From NCBI GenBank assembly GCA_034007295.1, contig JAVERC010000011.1, positions 1 to 64,000 on the forward strand: a DNA stretch of 64,000 bases, in the 5' to 3' direction. The position numbers and the translations under genes are program-made. The notes below the pieces were generated by a model. It was not told where the DNA came from, did no database searches, and saw only the letters and a list, made by a program, of their open reading frames with translations. Shown piece by piece: positions 45,710-54,626 of this stretch (the first letter of the stretch is position 1; each line of letters starts with the position of its first letter). Origin of the DNA: JACKCP01 sp034007295 (GTDB lineage: Bacteria; Desulfobacterota; Desulfobacteria; Desulfobacterales; JACKCP01).

Positions 45710-46792
45710 TTACCTGTCTGAATAATTTTTTTTGATCCAGTTTTTGTATTCTCCGGTTAATATGGAATCAACCCAGTCCGTATTGTTTAAATACCATTCA
45801 ACTGTTTTTTTTATTCCCTTTTCAAAGGATGTGGACTGATTGAATGAAAGATCCTTTTTTATTTTATCGCAGTTAATTGCGTATCTTCTGTCATGACCTG
45901 GCCTGTCCTTGACAAATTTTATAAGGTCTTTGTAAGTTTTTCCTTTTTCCATATTCTTGTTTTCTGATGCAGGCATCAGATCATTAACTGACTCGCAAAG
46001 AAGGTTTACAATATCAATATTTGACATTTCGGTTTCACCGCCGATATTGTATGTTTCTCCCTTAATGCCTTTTTCAATGACTTTTATTACAGCTTCGTTG
46101 TGATCATCAACATAAATCCAGTCCCTTATATTTTTTCCGTCTCCGTAAACAGGAAGATTTTTTCCTTTAATCATGCTTAAGATCATAAAAGGAATGAGTT
46201 TTTCAGGAAACTGATAAGGACCGTAGTTGTTTGAGCAGTTTGTTATTGTAACAGGCAGATTGTATGTATGAAAATAAGCTCTTACCAGATGATCGCTTGA
46301 TGCCTTGCTTGCTGAATATGGACTTCTTGGGTCATAGCATGTGGATTCATAAAAAAAACCTGTTTCTCCAAGGGAGCCGTAAACTTCGTCTGTGCTTATA
46401 TGGTGGAAAAGCACTTCTTTTTTTTCCTTCCAGTTTTGTCTTGCAGTTTCAAGAAGGCTGAAAGTTCCTGTAATGTTTGTATTTATAAATTCCAGGGGAG
46501 ACTCTATGGATCTGTCCACATGGGATTCTGCAGCAAAATGTACTACGCAGTCAATATTGTATTTTTTGAAAATTCTATCTGTATTATCAAAATTGCATAT
46601 GCATGATTTTTCAAAAAAATATCTGCTTTTATAATTTTTTTCAATATCTGAAAGATTTAATGGGTTTGCCGCATAGGTAAGTTTATCAAGGTTTATTATA
46701 CTGCCTTTAAAGTTTTTATTTTTAAAAAGGGTGCGTATGAAGTTTGATCCTATAAATCCGCATCCTCCGGTTACAAGAATATTATTGTACAT
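45710..46792 (-). CDS. rmlB: dTDP-glucose 4,6-dehydratase RmlB
   Basis: Second step of dTDP-L-rhamnose synthesis, 360 residues, NAD-dependent short-chain dehydrogenase fold. GGCGFIGSNF binds NAD; STDEVYG carries the Thr, Asp and Glu of the active site; YSASKASSDHLVRAY carries the Tyr-Lys pair; NNYGPYQFPEKLIP follows. A repeat copy fills most of the 122-base gap after rmlC. Confidence 0.95.
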   Translation of the reverse strand: MYNNILVTGGCGFIGSNFIRTLFKNKNFKGSIINLDKLTYAANPLNLSDIEKNYKSRYFFEKSCICNFDNTDRIFKKYNIDCVVHFAAESHVDRSIESPLEFINTNITGTFSLLETARQNWKEKKEVLFHHISTDEVYGSLGETGFFYESTCYDPRSPYSASKASSDHLVRAYFHTYNLPVTITNCSNNYGPYQFPEKLIPFMILSMIKGKNLPVYGDGKNIRDWIYVDDHNEAVIKVIEKGIKGETYNIGGETEMSNIDIVNLLCESVNDLMPASENKNMEKGKTYKDLIKFVKDRPGHDRRYAINCDKIKKDLSFNQSTSFEKGIKKTVEWYLNNTDWVDSILTGEYKNWIKKNYSDR

Positions 46793-46806
46793 TTTTTATC
46801 CCTGAT

Positions 46807-46918
46807 ATTTTGGTGATTAACGAAAATGGTTTTTTGCCCATTTTAAAATCAGATTTAAATTTTTTATTTTCCTTGAAGAACTGAAAAAAACCTTTGTTTT
46901 CAGCCAACCATTATTTAT
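46807..46918 (+). repeat. Short copy of the dispersed intergenic repeat between rmlC and rmlB
   Basis: About 112 bases; both ends (TTTTGGTGATTAACGAAAATGG and TTTTCAGCCAACCATTATTTA) are recognisable, with an internal deletion of about 40 bases. The right end supplies the TAA stop of rmlC at 46915-46917. Confidence 0.6.
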
Positions 46919-47484
46919 GATATCTGTTTAATAACATGGTTAATGTCTGGAAGCACAAGATCCTTTTGAGATAATTCTGGCTTTGAAATTTTGTATTCCT
47001 CAAAAGGCCATTTTACATTAATTGTTTTATCATTCCAGATTATTCCTGCGTCATTTTCAGGGCAATATTCCGAACCTGAAATTTTATAAGTTATTTCAGC
47101 GTCCTGTGAAAGAGTAAGAAAACCATGTGCAAAACCTTTTGGAATATAAAGCATAAATCTGTTTTCTTCTGAAAGTTCAAAAGCTACCCATTTTGAAAAT
47201 GTTTTGCTGTCTTTTCTTATGTCTACTGCAACGTCAAAAATTTTTCCCTTTATGCACCTTACAAGTTTTCCCTGTTCTTTTGGGTTAGTCTGGAAATGGA
47301 GGCCCCTTAAAACCCCTTTTAAAGATTTTGACTGGTTATCCTGAACAAAGAGATCATTTATTCCTGCTTTAGCAAAGTCAGAATTTTTATATGTTTCAAG
47401 GAAATATCCCCTGTTGTCTTCAAACACTTTTGGTTTTATAAGCTTTACTTCTTTAATTTCAGTATCTAATATTTCAAAAGGCAT
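46915..47484 (-). CDS. rmlC: dTDP-4-dehydrorhamnose 3,5-epimerase RmlC
   Basis: Cupin-fold epimerase of 189 residues, third step of the rhamnose pathway. Conserved segments PKVFEDNRGYFLETY, QDNQSKSLKGVLRGLHFQ (with the catalytic His), KGKIFDVAVDIRKDS and YIPKGFAHGFLTLS are intact. The stop codon lies within a repeat. Confidence 0.95.
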   Translation of the reverse strand: MPFEILDTEIKEVKLIKPKVFEDNRGYFLETYKNSDFAKAGINDLFVQDNQSKSLKGVLRGLHFQTNPKEQGKLVRCIKGKIFDVAVDIRKDSKTFSKWVAFELSEENRFMLYIPKGFAHGFLTLSQDAEITYKISGSEYCPENDAGIIWNDKTINVKWPFEEYKISKPELSQKDLVLPDINHVIKQIS

Positions 47485-47526
47485 TTTTTAATTTCCTGTA
47501 ATAATTTATAGTTGAATTGTAAGCTC

Positions 47527-47628
47527 TATTGTTCAGCTGAAAGTGAGGCAGATGTATTATCATTAACTGAGCCTTATTTATTTTAAAGTTAGATTCAAAA
47601 TTTAGTTTTCAGCCAATTACTGCTTATA
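47527..47628 (+). repeat. Degenerate copy of the dispersed intergenic repeat between rmlA and rmlC
   Basis: TTCAGCTGAAAGTG at the left, AAAGTTAGATTCAAAATTTAG inside and TTTTCAGCCAATTACTGCTTATA at the right match the family with deletions. Its right end lies 19 bases from the rmlA stop. Confidence 0.5.
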
Positions 47629-47646
47629 CAGCGTTATAGGTACGTT

Positions 47647-48546
47647 TCAGTTCTGGCTATATTTGTTTTTTTGAATATGCTCTTCCTTTAGAATGCGGAT
47701 AAGGTATTCTCCATATCCTGATTTTAAAAGGGGTTTTGCAAGCTCTTCAAGTTTTTTGTCGTTTATAAAACCCATTCTCCAGGCTATTTCTTCAATACAT
47801 GCAATTTTTTGCCCCTGACGTTCTTCAATTACTTTTACAAAATTTCCTGCCTCAATAAGTGAGTCGTGGGTTCCTGTGTCAAACCATGCAAAGCCTCGTC
47901 CCATTAATTCCACATTGAGTGAACCCTTTTCAAGGTAAGTTGAGTTTACATCAGTTATCTCATATTCACCTCTTTTAGAAGGTTTTATGGATTTTGATAT
48001 TTCAATTACATTGTTGTCATAAAAATAAAGACCTACAACTGCATAATTGGATTTTGGATTTTCAGGCTTTTCTTCAATTGAAAGCACTTGACCTTTTGAA
48101 TCAAAATCTACAACCCCATATCTTTCAGGATTTTTAACTCTATAGCCAAATACAGTTGCTCCATCTTTTTTTTGCGAAGATTGTATCAGTAATTTTGGGA
48201 AATCGTGGCCAAAAAATATATTGTCTCCAAGCACGAGACAAACTGAAGAATCTCCAATAAAGTCTTCTCCAATTATAAATGCCTGTGCAAGCCCTTTTGG
48301 TTCTTCCTGGATTTTATATGAAATTGAAATCCCTAGCTTTGAACCGTCACCTAAAAGGTCTTCAAATCTAGAGGTATCCTTTGGTGTTGAAATTATCAGT
48401 ATATCCTTAATTCCTGCAAGCATTAGAGTTGACAGAGGATAATATATCATTGGTTTGTCATATACAGGCAAGAGTTGTTTGCATATGGATTTTGTTGCAG
48501 GGTATAATCTTGTTCCGCTTCCTCCTGCTAAAATGATACCTTTCAT
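47647..48546 (-). CDS. rmlA: Glucose-1-phosphate thymidylyltransferase RmlA
   Basis: First step of dTDP-L-rhamnose synthesis, 299 residues. The nucleotidyltransferase signature GGSGTRLYPATKSICKQLLP is at the N-terminus, followed by KPMIYYPLSTLMLAGI, VLGDNIFFG and GRGFAWFDTGTH. First gene of the long minus-strand glycan operon (rmlA to the GT2 at 37.5 kb). Confidence 0.96.
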   Translation of the reverse strand: MKGIILAGGSGTRLYPATKSICKQLLPVYDKPMIYYPLSTLMLAGIKDILIISTPKDTSRFEDLLGDGSKLGISISYKIQEEPKGLAQAFIIGEDFIGDSSVCLVLGDNIFFGHDFPKLLIQSSQKKDGATVFGYRVKNPERYGVVDFDSKGQVLSIEEKPENPKSNYAVVGLYFYDNNVIEISKSIKPSKRGEYEITDVNSTYLEKGSLNVELMGRGFAWFDTGTHDSLIEAGNFVKVIEERQGQKIACIEEIAWRMGFINDKKLEELAKPLLKSGYGEYLIRILKEEHIQKNKYSQN

Positions 48547-48711
48547 TTCTGCCTTTCTTTTTACTGGGAAATAAAATTTTTTTTATAATTGTTTGTATGT
48601 TTTTTTAAAAAACTATTAAAATCCTCATAATTTATTCATATGGAGAAATAATCTTAACCTTGATTTATGTCAAGATTTCATATGTTAGAGTCTTGCCTAA
48701 ATATTTTCTAG

Positions 48712-48862
48712 ATTAATTGGCAGGTGAGCTGAAATTGTTTTTTTGTCCATTTTAGCGTGAGATTTAAAATCAGAGTTTTAAAATGGATAAGTTTTTTTGA
48801 GGCTTATTTTTTTATATTTATTGAACTGAACAAGAAAATTCAGTTTTGGTCAATCACTAAGG
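48712..48862 (+). repeat. Degenerate copy of the dispersed intergenic repeat between divergent genes
   Basis: AGCTGAAATTGTTTTTTTGTCCATTTTAG at the left and CAGTTTTGGTCAATCACTAA at the right match the family. The right end runs into the AAGGAG ribosome site of the GT4 gene. The remaining 165 bases (48547-48711) between rmlA and this copy should hold the divergent promoters, but I see no clear motif. Confidence 0.55.
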
Positions 48863-48869
48863 AGCTAGA

Positions 48870-49982
48870 TTGAAGATAGTATTTTTGATAACAAGATCAG
48901 ACACAATAGGTGGGGCACATGTCCATGTAAAGGATCTTGCTTTAAAATTGAAACATGACGGACATGAGGTTGTCGTTCTTATAGGCGGAAACGGTGTTTT
49001 TGCCCAAATTTTAGAAAATCAGGGCATTAAAATAAAAAATTTAAAATATCTTAAAAGAGAAATTAATCCTTTTTATGATTTAATGGCAATTTTTGAAATC
49101 AGAAAGGAACTCAAAAAAATCAATCCTGATTTATTTACAATTCATTCATCAAAATCAGGCATTCTTGGGCGTTTAAGTGCAGTCAATTTTAAAATTCCGA
49201 TAGTATTTACTATACATGGCTGGTCTTTTACAGAAGGAATATCCTTTTTAAAACGGAAAATATTTTTTTTGCTTGAAAAAATTCTTGTTCCGCTAACTTC
49301 AAAAATTGTATGCGTCTCTGATTATGACAGAAACCTTGCACTTAATTTGAAACTTACTTCAAAAAAAGATAAAATCATAACTATTCATAATGGAATACCT
49401 GATTTGAAAAGCTTTGATAATATGTCATGCTTTAATTCTTCTTTAAATATTGTTTTTCTTATGATAGCAAGATTTGACAAGCAAAAAGACCATGAATCAC
49501 TTCTTTATGCAGTAAAAAAAATAGATGATGTTAAGATTGATCTTATTGGAAGCGGTAACGATTTTGAAAGGATTAAAAATCTTGCAAAAAAACTTAAAAT
49601 TGATGAAAGAGTAAGATTTTTAGGTGAATTTCTTGTAGATGAAAAAGTTTTTAAAAATTATCAGGGCTATGTCCTTATTTCAAACTGGGAAGGCCTGCCA
49701 ATTTCAATAATTGAAGCAATGAGAGCAGGACTTCCTGTTGTTTCATCAAATGTCGGCGGGTGCTGTGAAGAAGTTTTTGATGGTTTTAACGGTTTTTTAA
49801 TTCCAGGCAATAATATTGAAATTCTTGCACAGAAACTTTCTATTCTTAACAAAGACAAAAATTTAAGAAAAATTTTTGGTGAAAAAAGCAGAAAAATTTA
49901 TGAGGAAAAATTTGAATTTAAAAAAATGTATAATAAATACATTAAACTCTACAACTCTCTTTTAGAAAACAAACTCGGATAA
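48870..49982 (+). CDS. Family 4 glycosyltransferase
   Basis: A 370-residue GT-B glycosyltransferase. The N-terminal lobe begins with the glycine-rich SDTIGGAHVHVKDLALKLKHDGHEV, and the C-terminal lobe holds the donor-binding EGLPISIIEAMRAGLPVVSSNVGGCCEEV (EX7E motif). Members transfer a sugar from a nucleotide or lipid donor with retention. Start is TTG, supported by AAGGAG with a five-base spacer. It is six bases from the epimerase gene. Confidence 0.88.
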   Translation: MKIVFLITRSDTIGGAHVHVKDLALKLKHDGHEVVVLIGGNGVFAQILENQGIKIKNLKYLKREINPFYDLMAIFEIRKELKKINPDLFTIHSSKSGILGRLSAVNFKIPIVFTIHGWSFTEGISFLKRKIFFLLEKILVPLTSKIVCVSDYDRNLALNLKLTSKKDKIITIHNGIPDLKSFDNMSCFNSSLNIVFLMIARFDKQKDHESLLYAVKKIDDVKIDLIGSGNDFERIKNLAKKLKIDERVRFLGEFLVDEKVFKNYQGYVLISNWEGLPISIIEAMRAGLPVVSSNVGGCCEEVFDGFNGFLIPGNNIEILAQKLSILNKDKNLRKIFGEKSRKIYEEKFEFKKMYNKYIKLYNSLLENKLG

Positions 49983-49988
49983 ATAAAA

Positions 49989-50966
49989 ATGGTTAAAAAT
50001 GTGCTTTTAACAGGTGCAGAAGGCTTTATTGGGAAAAGACTTAAATTTTTTTTGAAAAGTTCAGGATATAATGTAAAATCAGCCGTATGGAAAAAAAACA
50101 AGAATTATAAAAAATCTTCTTGCAATGATTTTTGTTTTGAAAGAATTAATTCACAAACAGACTGGTCAAATGCCTTTAAATCTGAAAATATTGACACAGT
50201 TATTCATCTTGCTGCAAGAGTGCATATACTCAAGGAAACTTCGAAAGATCCTTTTACCGAGTTTTTTAGTGTAAATTGCCAAGGGACAAAAAAACTTGCA
50301 GAGGAAGCTTCTAAAAATAATGTCAGGCGATTTATTTTTTTAAGCACAATTGGAGTTAATGGAAATTTTACAATTGATGCTCCATTCAGTGAAAAATCAA
50401 AAGTATCCCCCAAAAATTACTATTCTATTTCAAAATATCTGGCTGAATTGGAACTTTTAAAAATTGAAAAGCAAACTGGAATGGAAGTTGTAATATTAAG
50501 ACCTCCTCTTGTATATGGGCCAGAAGTTGGAGCTAATTTTTTAAAATTATTGAATCTTGTAAATAAAACTAAATTCCTTCCCTTTAAAAATGTTTCAAAC
50601 AAAAAAAGCTTTATCTATCTAGATAATCTCTGCCATGGAATATTATTGTGTATAGAAAATAAAAAAGCAGGGGGAGAAATTTTTCTTATAAGTGACAGTA
50701 TGGATATTTCAACTAAAGATCTTGTTTTAAAAATTGCTGAAAGTATGGATAAAAAAATAAAATTATTTTCTTTGCCTGATACCTTTGTTCAAAAAATTTT
50801 TTATTTATCAGACAGGCCAAGTACTTATGACAGTCTTTGGAGATCACTTGAAATTGATTCATCAAAAATAAATATGAGTCTTGGATTTAAACCACGGGTT
50901 TCTTTTGACAATGGAATTTATCTTACAGTGGAAAATTATTTGAGAACCATTAATCAGAAAAATTAA
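49989..50966 (+). CDS. NAD-dependent sugar-nucleotide epimerase/dehydratase
   Basis: Extended short-chain dehydrogenase of 325 residues. GAEGFIGKRL binds NAD; FLSTIGVNG and YSISKYLAEL give the Ser-Tyr-Lys triad; LRPPLVYGPEVGANFLKLL is the usual substrate segment. It looks like UDP-hexose 4-epimerases found in O-antigen clusters beside a GT4 gene, but the exact sugar is not determined by sequence. Confidence 0.87.
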   Translation: MVKNVLLTGAEGFIGKRLKFFLKSSGYNVKSAVWKKNKNYKKSSCNDFCFERINSQTDWSNAFKSENIDTVIHLAARVHILKETSKDPFTEFFSVNCQGTKKLAEEASKNNVRRFIFLSTIGVNGNFTIDAPFSEKSKVSPKNYYSISKYLAELELLKIEKQTGMEVVILRPPLVYGPEVGANFLKLLNLVNKTKFLPFKNVSNKKSFIYLDNLCHGILLCIENKKAGGEIFLISDSMDISTKDLVLKIAESMDKKIKLFSLPDTFVQKIFYLSDRPSTYDSLWRSLEIDSSKINMSLGFKPRVSFDNGIYLTVENYLRTINQKN

Positions 50967-51002
50967 ATTGTCTTTTTGTTAAATTTATATATGCAAATTT
51001 GA

Positions 51003-51920
51003 TCAGATTCTATTCATTGCAATGAGAAACTTAAAAATAAGGCTGTCAAGCTGAGACTGTCTTTGAGGCTTAAATTTCAGTGCATAAAAAAACCTTTTAA
51101 AAAAATTTTTATGGCCTGCCATTTTAAGAAAAAAAGATATATCCTGTTTTTTTTCTTCAGGAAGTTCATAAAAATAGGCTCTTAAAAATTCTTCAATCTG
51201 TTTTCTTGTTTCTTTGTTGTTCTTTTTAAATCTTTCAAATCTTTTTTGCCAAAATTTAAGCCCTTTTGATGATCCAATAAGATTGTTTTCATGCTGTCTG
51301 TAGTTAATTGAGGGTATATTGTCAAAAACAATGTTTCCAAATGCTGAAATAACTGTATATATCCAGGCATCGTGCATTTTGAGTTTTGAATAATTTATAT
51401 TTTTACCGCAAAGAATCCCAGCTGCTTTTTTGTTAAGTAAGATTGTGCATCCTGTTACAATATTTTCTAATAAACTGTTTTTAAAAGAAATTTTATTTAT
51501 TTCTACAGATTTGTATAAAAAATTTAAATCATTATCTACAATATTAAGCCTTGAAAAATACATTAAAGGCAGATCCTGATTTTTACAGGATAAAAAAGCA
51601 ACAGCTCTTTCAATTTTATTTTTGAGCCAGACATCGTCTTGATCTGAAAAACCTACAAAATCAGCATCTGAAGGTATTTTTTCAAGAAGAGTCATAAAAC
51701 TTTCAATAACTCCTTTATTCTGACCGGTAATAATTTTTATTGATTCAAATTTTTTTTCATAGGATTTTAAAATTTCTAAGGTCGAATCAGTTGAACCGTC
51801 ATCTCTTATTAAAATATTTATATTTGGATATGTCTGGTTTAATATGCTTTGAATCTGAGCTTCAAGATATTTTTCACCGTTATAAGTAGACATTGCAATA
51901 TAAACTTTGGGAGTATTCAT
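51003..51920 (-). CDS. Family 2 glycosyltransferase (rhamnosyltransferase-like)
   Basis: A 305-residue GT2. PKVYIAMSTYNGEKYLEAQIQSILNQT opens the enzyme, LIRDDGSTDSTLEIL binds the nucleotide, and GFSDQDDVWLKNKIERA carries the DQDD metal site typical of the WbbL/RgpB-like group. It is convergent with the epimerase gene and follows the epmA-like gene by 40 bases, so the two may share a transcript. Confidence 0.86.
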   Translation of the reverse strand: MNTPKVYIAMSTYNGEKYLEAQIQSILNQTYPNINILIRDDGSTDSTLEILKSYEKKFESIKIITGQNKGVIESFMTLLEKIPSDADFVGFSDQDDVWLKNKIERAVAFLSCKNQDLPLMYFSRLNIVDNDLNFLYKSVEINKISFKNSLLENIVTGCTILLNKKAAGILCGKNINYSKLKMHDAWIYTVISAFGNIVFDNIPSINYRQHENNLIGSSKGLKFWQKRFERFKKNNKETRKQIEEFLRAYFYELPEEKKQDISFFLKMAGHKNFFKRFFYALKFKPQRQSQLDSLIFKFLIAMNRI

Positions 51921-51960
51921 CTTTAATTCCTGATTTTAAGAAATTATAATAATAATTTTT

Positions 51961-52848
51961 TTAAAGCTCTTCAGGGGAAAAGCAAAGCACGTCGTCAATT
52001 TTATCTTTATTTAAAAGAACCATGATAAGTCTGTCAATACCAAGTGCATTTCCCGAAGCACTTGGCATATTATCAAGGTCTTTTAGAAATTTATATGGAA
52101 GTTCTGATACAGGCAGGTCTTTTTTTAGTCTGAAATTGATTGAGTCTTTAAATCTTTTTTCCTGTTCATATGCATTTGTTAGCTCGCTGTAGCAGTTGCA
52201 TATTTCAATTCCTGAAATAAAAAGTTCAAAACGCTGGCAAAAATTAGTGTTATTTTCGCAAAGTTTTGAAAGAGATGCCTCTGATGCCGGAAAATCATAT
52301 AAAAAAACAGGGCTTCCAAACCCAAGTTTGGGACATATTTCTATTCCGAAAATTTCATCAAAATTATTCAAAACTTCATCAAAAGAGCGGCTGGTATATT
52401 TTTTTACAGCATCAAAAACACTTAGTCTTTCAAATTTTTTGTCAAGAAAGGTGTCTTTATTTTGCCTTGTTATTTTATTTATGGAAAATTTTTTTGCAAG
52501 GTGAATAATTAGTTCTTGGGTTTCTTCCATCATATCAAAATAATTTTTACCTGTTTGATACCATTCAAGCATGGTCATTTCAGGGATATGAAATTTGCCC
52601 CTTTCATTTTTTCTAAAGGCCTTACATATTTGAAATATTTTTTCATGTCCTTTTGCAAGAAGTCTTTTCATGCATATTTCAGGAGAAGCCTGTAAAAAAT
52701 AATTTTCAGATAAAAAAGGCTCAATATGATCTTCTGGAATAATTGAAGGAAGTCGTATTGGTGTTTCAACTTCAGTATAATTTTTTTTAAAAAAGAAATT
52801 TCTTACTTCAAAAATAATTCTGCTTCTTTTTTCCAAGGTTTTTTTCAT
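51961..52848 (-). CDS. epmA: EF-P lysine ligase EpmA (PoxA/GenX-like)
   Basis: Truncated class II lysyl-tRNA-synthetase paralogue of 295 residues without the anticodon-binding domain. EVETPIRLPSIIPEDHIEPF (motif 1 region), FQICKAFRKNERGKFHIPEMTMLEWY (motif 2) and GNALGIDRLIMVLL (motif 3) are intact. EpmA attaches beta-lysine to a lysine of elongation factor P, easing translation of polyproline. No epmB (lysine 2,3-aminomutase) or efp gene is nearby. Placement next to glycan genes is probably accidental. Confidence 0.85.
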   Translation of the reverse strand: MKKTLEKRSRIIFEVRNFFFKKNYTEVETPIRLPSIIPEDHIEPFLSENYFLQASPEICMKRLLAKGHEKIFQICKAFRKNERGKFHIPEMTMLEWYQTGKNYFDMMEETQELIIHLAKKFSINKITRQNKDTFLDKKFERLSVFDAVKKYTSRSFDEVLNNFDEIFGIEICPKLGFGSPVFLYDFPASEASLSKLCENNTNFCQRFELFISGIEICNCYSELTNAYEQEKRFKDSINFRLKKDLPVSELPYKFLKDLDNMPSASGNALGIDRLIMVLLNKDKIDDVLCFSPEEL

Positions 52849-52875
52849 TTGAAAGTAACTTATTTTTTTAAATTA

Positions 52876-53214
52876 AACCTGGATTGAGCGATTTTTAAGT
52901 TTGCTGCATATAATGGCCTGATTGTATCAGGCTATACTTTTGCTATGTTTGATGCAATTTAGTGCATAAGATACAGTAAAAGTGGCGAGCTCACAGGGTT
53001 TCATATATTTAGTTGCTGAACGAAAACGGCCTTTTTTGTCCATTCTAAAGTCAGATTCAAAATTTAATCCTCAAAATACTAAATGTATCCTAAAGGTTAA
53101 ATTTTTTATCTTCCGTGGACTGAACAAGAAATTTTTGTTTTTGGTCAATCACTATTTAGATATAATAGGCTTAATTTTTTTAACTTTAAAAATATGAAAC
53201 GCTCAATTCAGGTT
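52876..53214. repeat. Outer inverted repeat enclosing a repeat copy
   Basis: AACCTGGATTGAGCGATTTTTAA at 52876-52898 is inversely repeated at 53187-53214. The pair encloses the full dispersed repeat at 53007-53158, so one element may have inserted in the other. A small hairpin (GCCTGAT, TGT, ATCAGGC) lies between them near 52916-52932. A related outer pair lies at 56318-56660. Most of the 460-base gap 52849-53308 is thus repetitive; no gene is seen. Confidence 0.55.
53007..53158 (+). repeat. Dispersed ~150-bp intergenic repeat, full reference copy
   Basis: Reference copy used here: left end ATTTAGTTGCTGAACGAAAACGG, then CCTTTTTTGTCCATTCTAA, the internal block ATGTATCCTAAAGGTTAAATTT and right end TTTGGTCAATCACTATTTA. 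The two ends are imperfect inverted repeats of about 20 bases. No reading frame is conserved among copies. Possibly a miniature inverted-repeat element, but no transposase of matching type is in the window. Confidence 0.82.
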
Positions 53215-53240
53215 ATAAATAATTTTAATCATGGAGTCAT

Positions 53241-53276
53241 AAAAATTGCTCCGGACAAATAATCACGGAGCAATTT
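53241..53276 (-). terminator. Intrinsic terminator of the HyuA/HDAC-like operon
   Basis: Arms AAATTGCTCCG (53243-53253) and CGGAGCAATTT (53266-53276) are perfect complements, with a T-rich stretch after them on the minus strand, 32 bases beyond the deacetylase stop. Confidence 0.75.
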
Positions 53277-53308
53277 AAGATCATATTCCACATGCTGTCA
53301 ATTTAAGA

Positions 53309-54616
53309 TTAATGTTTTTTTCTTTCGAACCTGTCATTTTTGTTGTCATGGAAATAATTAATTTCTGAATTAGATTCTTTGTACCATGCTTCAGCCTGTA
53401 AAAGACATTTTTCACAGACATTTACAGGAGCATGAATTCCTGTGATTTTCCATCCCCTGTCAGATTCTGAGTCAATTTTTAATGCACCTCCGCATTTGTC
53501 ACAGTTTGTAATATACTGAAACTGTCTTTCATAAATTCCGTCTGTGTCATACATTATATTTCTTTTTCTTTTAAATATTGGATCATTCCCATAAATTTTT
53601 TTCTTCAGGTTATGTCTTGAGTTCCAGACATCAAAAACCTTTTCACAGACATTTTTTATATATTTCATTGTTTCAGGGGATTCTTTAAGGTTTTTTGGAT
53701 CATAATCTGGTTCCATCACCTTTGAGTAGTCAATTCCTGCCATAGCAAGAATTATTCCTGCATTTACATACGGAAGAGCTGCTTCAATTGAGTATCCGCC
53801 TTCAAGAACTGCAATATCAGGATTGAGAAGGGTGGTAAGTTTTGCATAGCCCTGAGCTGTAAAGTTCATGTTTGTGATCGGGTCTGAATAATGATTGTCC
53901 TGGCCTGCTGAATTTACTATTATATCTGGTTTGAACTCATCTAAAATTGGAAGCACGCAGTTTTCTATTGTATATAAATATCCTTCTTCTGAAGTGTTTG
54001 GGGGGAGTGGTATATTCAGGGTGTAACCGCAGGCATTGGGGCCTCCAAGCTCATCATGGAAACCAGAGCCAGGATAAAGAGTTCTTCCGTCCTGGTGGAG
54101 TGAAATAAATAAAACATCTGGATCATGCCAGTAAACATCCTGAGTTCCATCTCCATGGTGGCAGTCTGTATCAACAATTGCAATTTTTTTGTATCCGTGT
54201 TCTTTTCTTAAATATTCGATCATAATTGCTTCAATATTTATATTGCAAAATCCTCTACCGCCGTGAACAACCCTCATTGCATGGTGTCCAGGAGGCCTTA
54301 CAAGTGCAAAGCCCTTGTCTATTTCACCCTTTGCAAATTTTTGTGCTATTGCTTTTGCCCCGCCTGCACTGATGAAGTGGGAATGTGTAGTTACTGATTC
54401 AATATCCGGCACACAGAAATGAGCCCTGTTTATTTCATTTTTTGTGACTTCCAAAGGCTTGTATTCAATTATCCCATCAATATCCATAATTCCTTCTTCA
54501 AAGACCTGATCCTTTGTATATAAAAGCCTTTCTTCCCTTTCAGGGTGGGTTGGATCTATGGCCCAGTCAAAGGCCGGGAAAAATACAAGACCTGTTTTAT
54601 TTTTAGCTTTAAGCAT
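53309..54616 (-). CDS. Histone-deacetylase-superfamily amidohydrolase with C-terminal zinc-ribbon-like segment
   Basis: A zinc-dependent deacylase of about 435 residues. The charge-relay His pair is H111-H112 (RPPGHHA), the zinc ligands are D151, H153 and D240 (DTDCHHGDGTQ and AGQD), and the transition-state Tyr is Y275 (LEGGY). The last 70 residues add a CxxC...CxxC segment (CDKCGG and VCEKC), not usual in bacterial family members. A frame opens at 54640, but AAGGAG six bases before the ATG at 54616 decides the start. The gene lies ten bases after the HyuA-like gene. Substrates in the superfamily include acetylpolyamines and acetylated lysines; here it is unknown. Confidence 0.85.
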   Translation of the reverse strand: MLKAKNKTGLVFFPAFDWAIDPTHPEREERLLYTKDQVFEEGIMDIDGIIEYKPLEVTKNEINRAHFCVPDIESVTTHSHFISAGGAKAIAQKFAKGEIDKGFALVRPPGHHAMRVVHGGRGFCNINIEAIMIEYLRKEHGYKKIAIVDTDCHHGDGTQDVYWHDPDVLFISLHQDGRTLYPGSGFHDELGGPNACGYTLNIPLPPNTSEEGYLYTIENCVLPILDEFKPDIIVNSAGQDNHYSDPITNMNFTAQGYAKLTTLLNPDIAVLEGGYSIEAALPYVNAGIILAMAGIDYSKVMEPDYDPKNLKESPETMKYIKNVCEKVFDVWNSRHNLKKKIYGNDPIFKRKRNIMYDTDGIYERQFQYITNCDKCGGALKIDSESDRGWKITGIHAPVNVCEKCLLQAEAWYKESNSEINYFHDNKNDRFERKKH

Positions 54617-54626
54617 TTTTTCTCCT

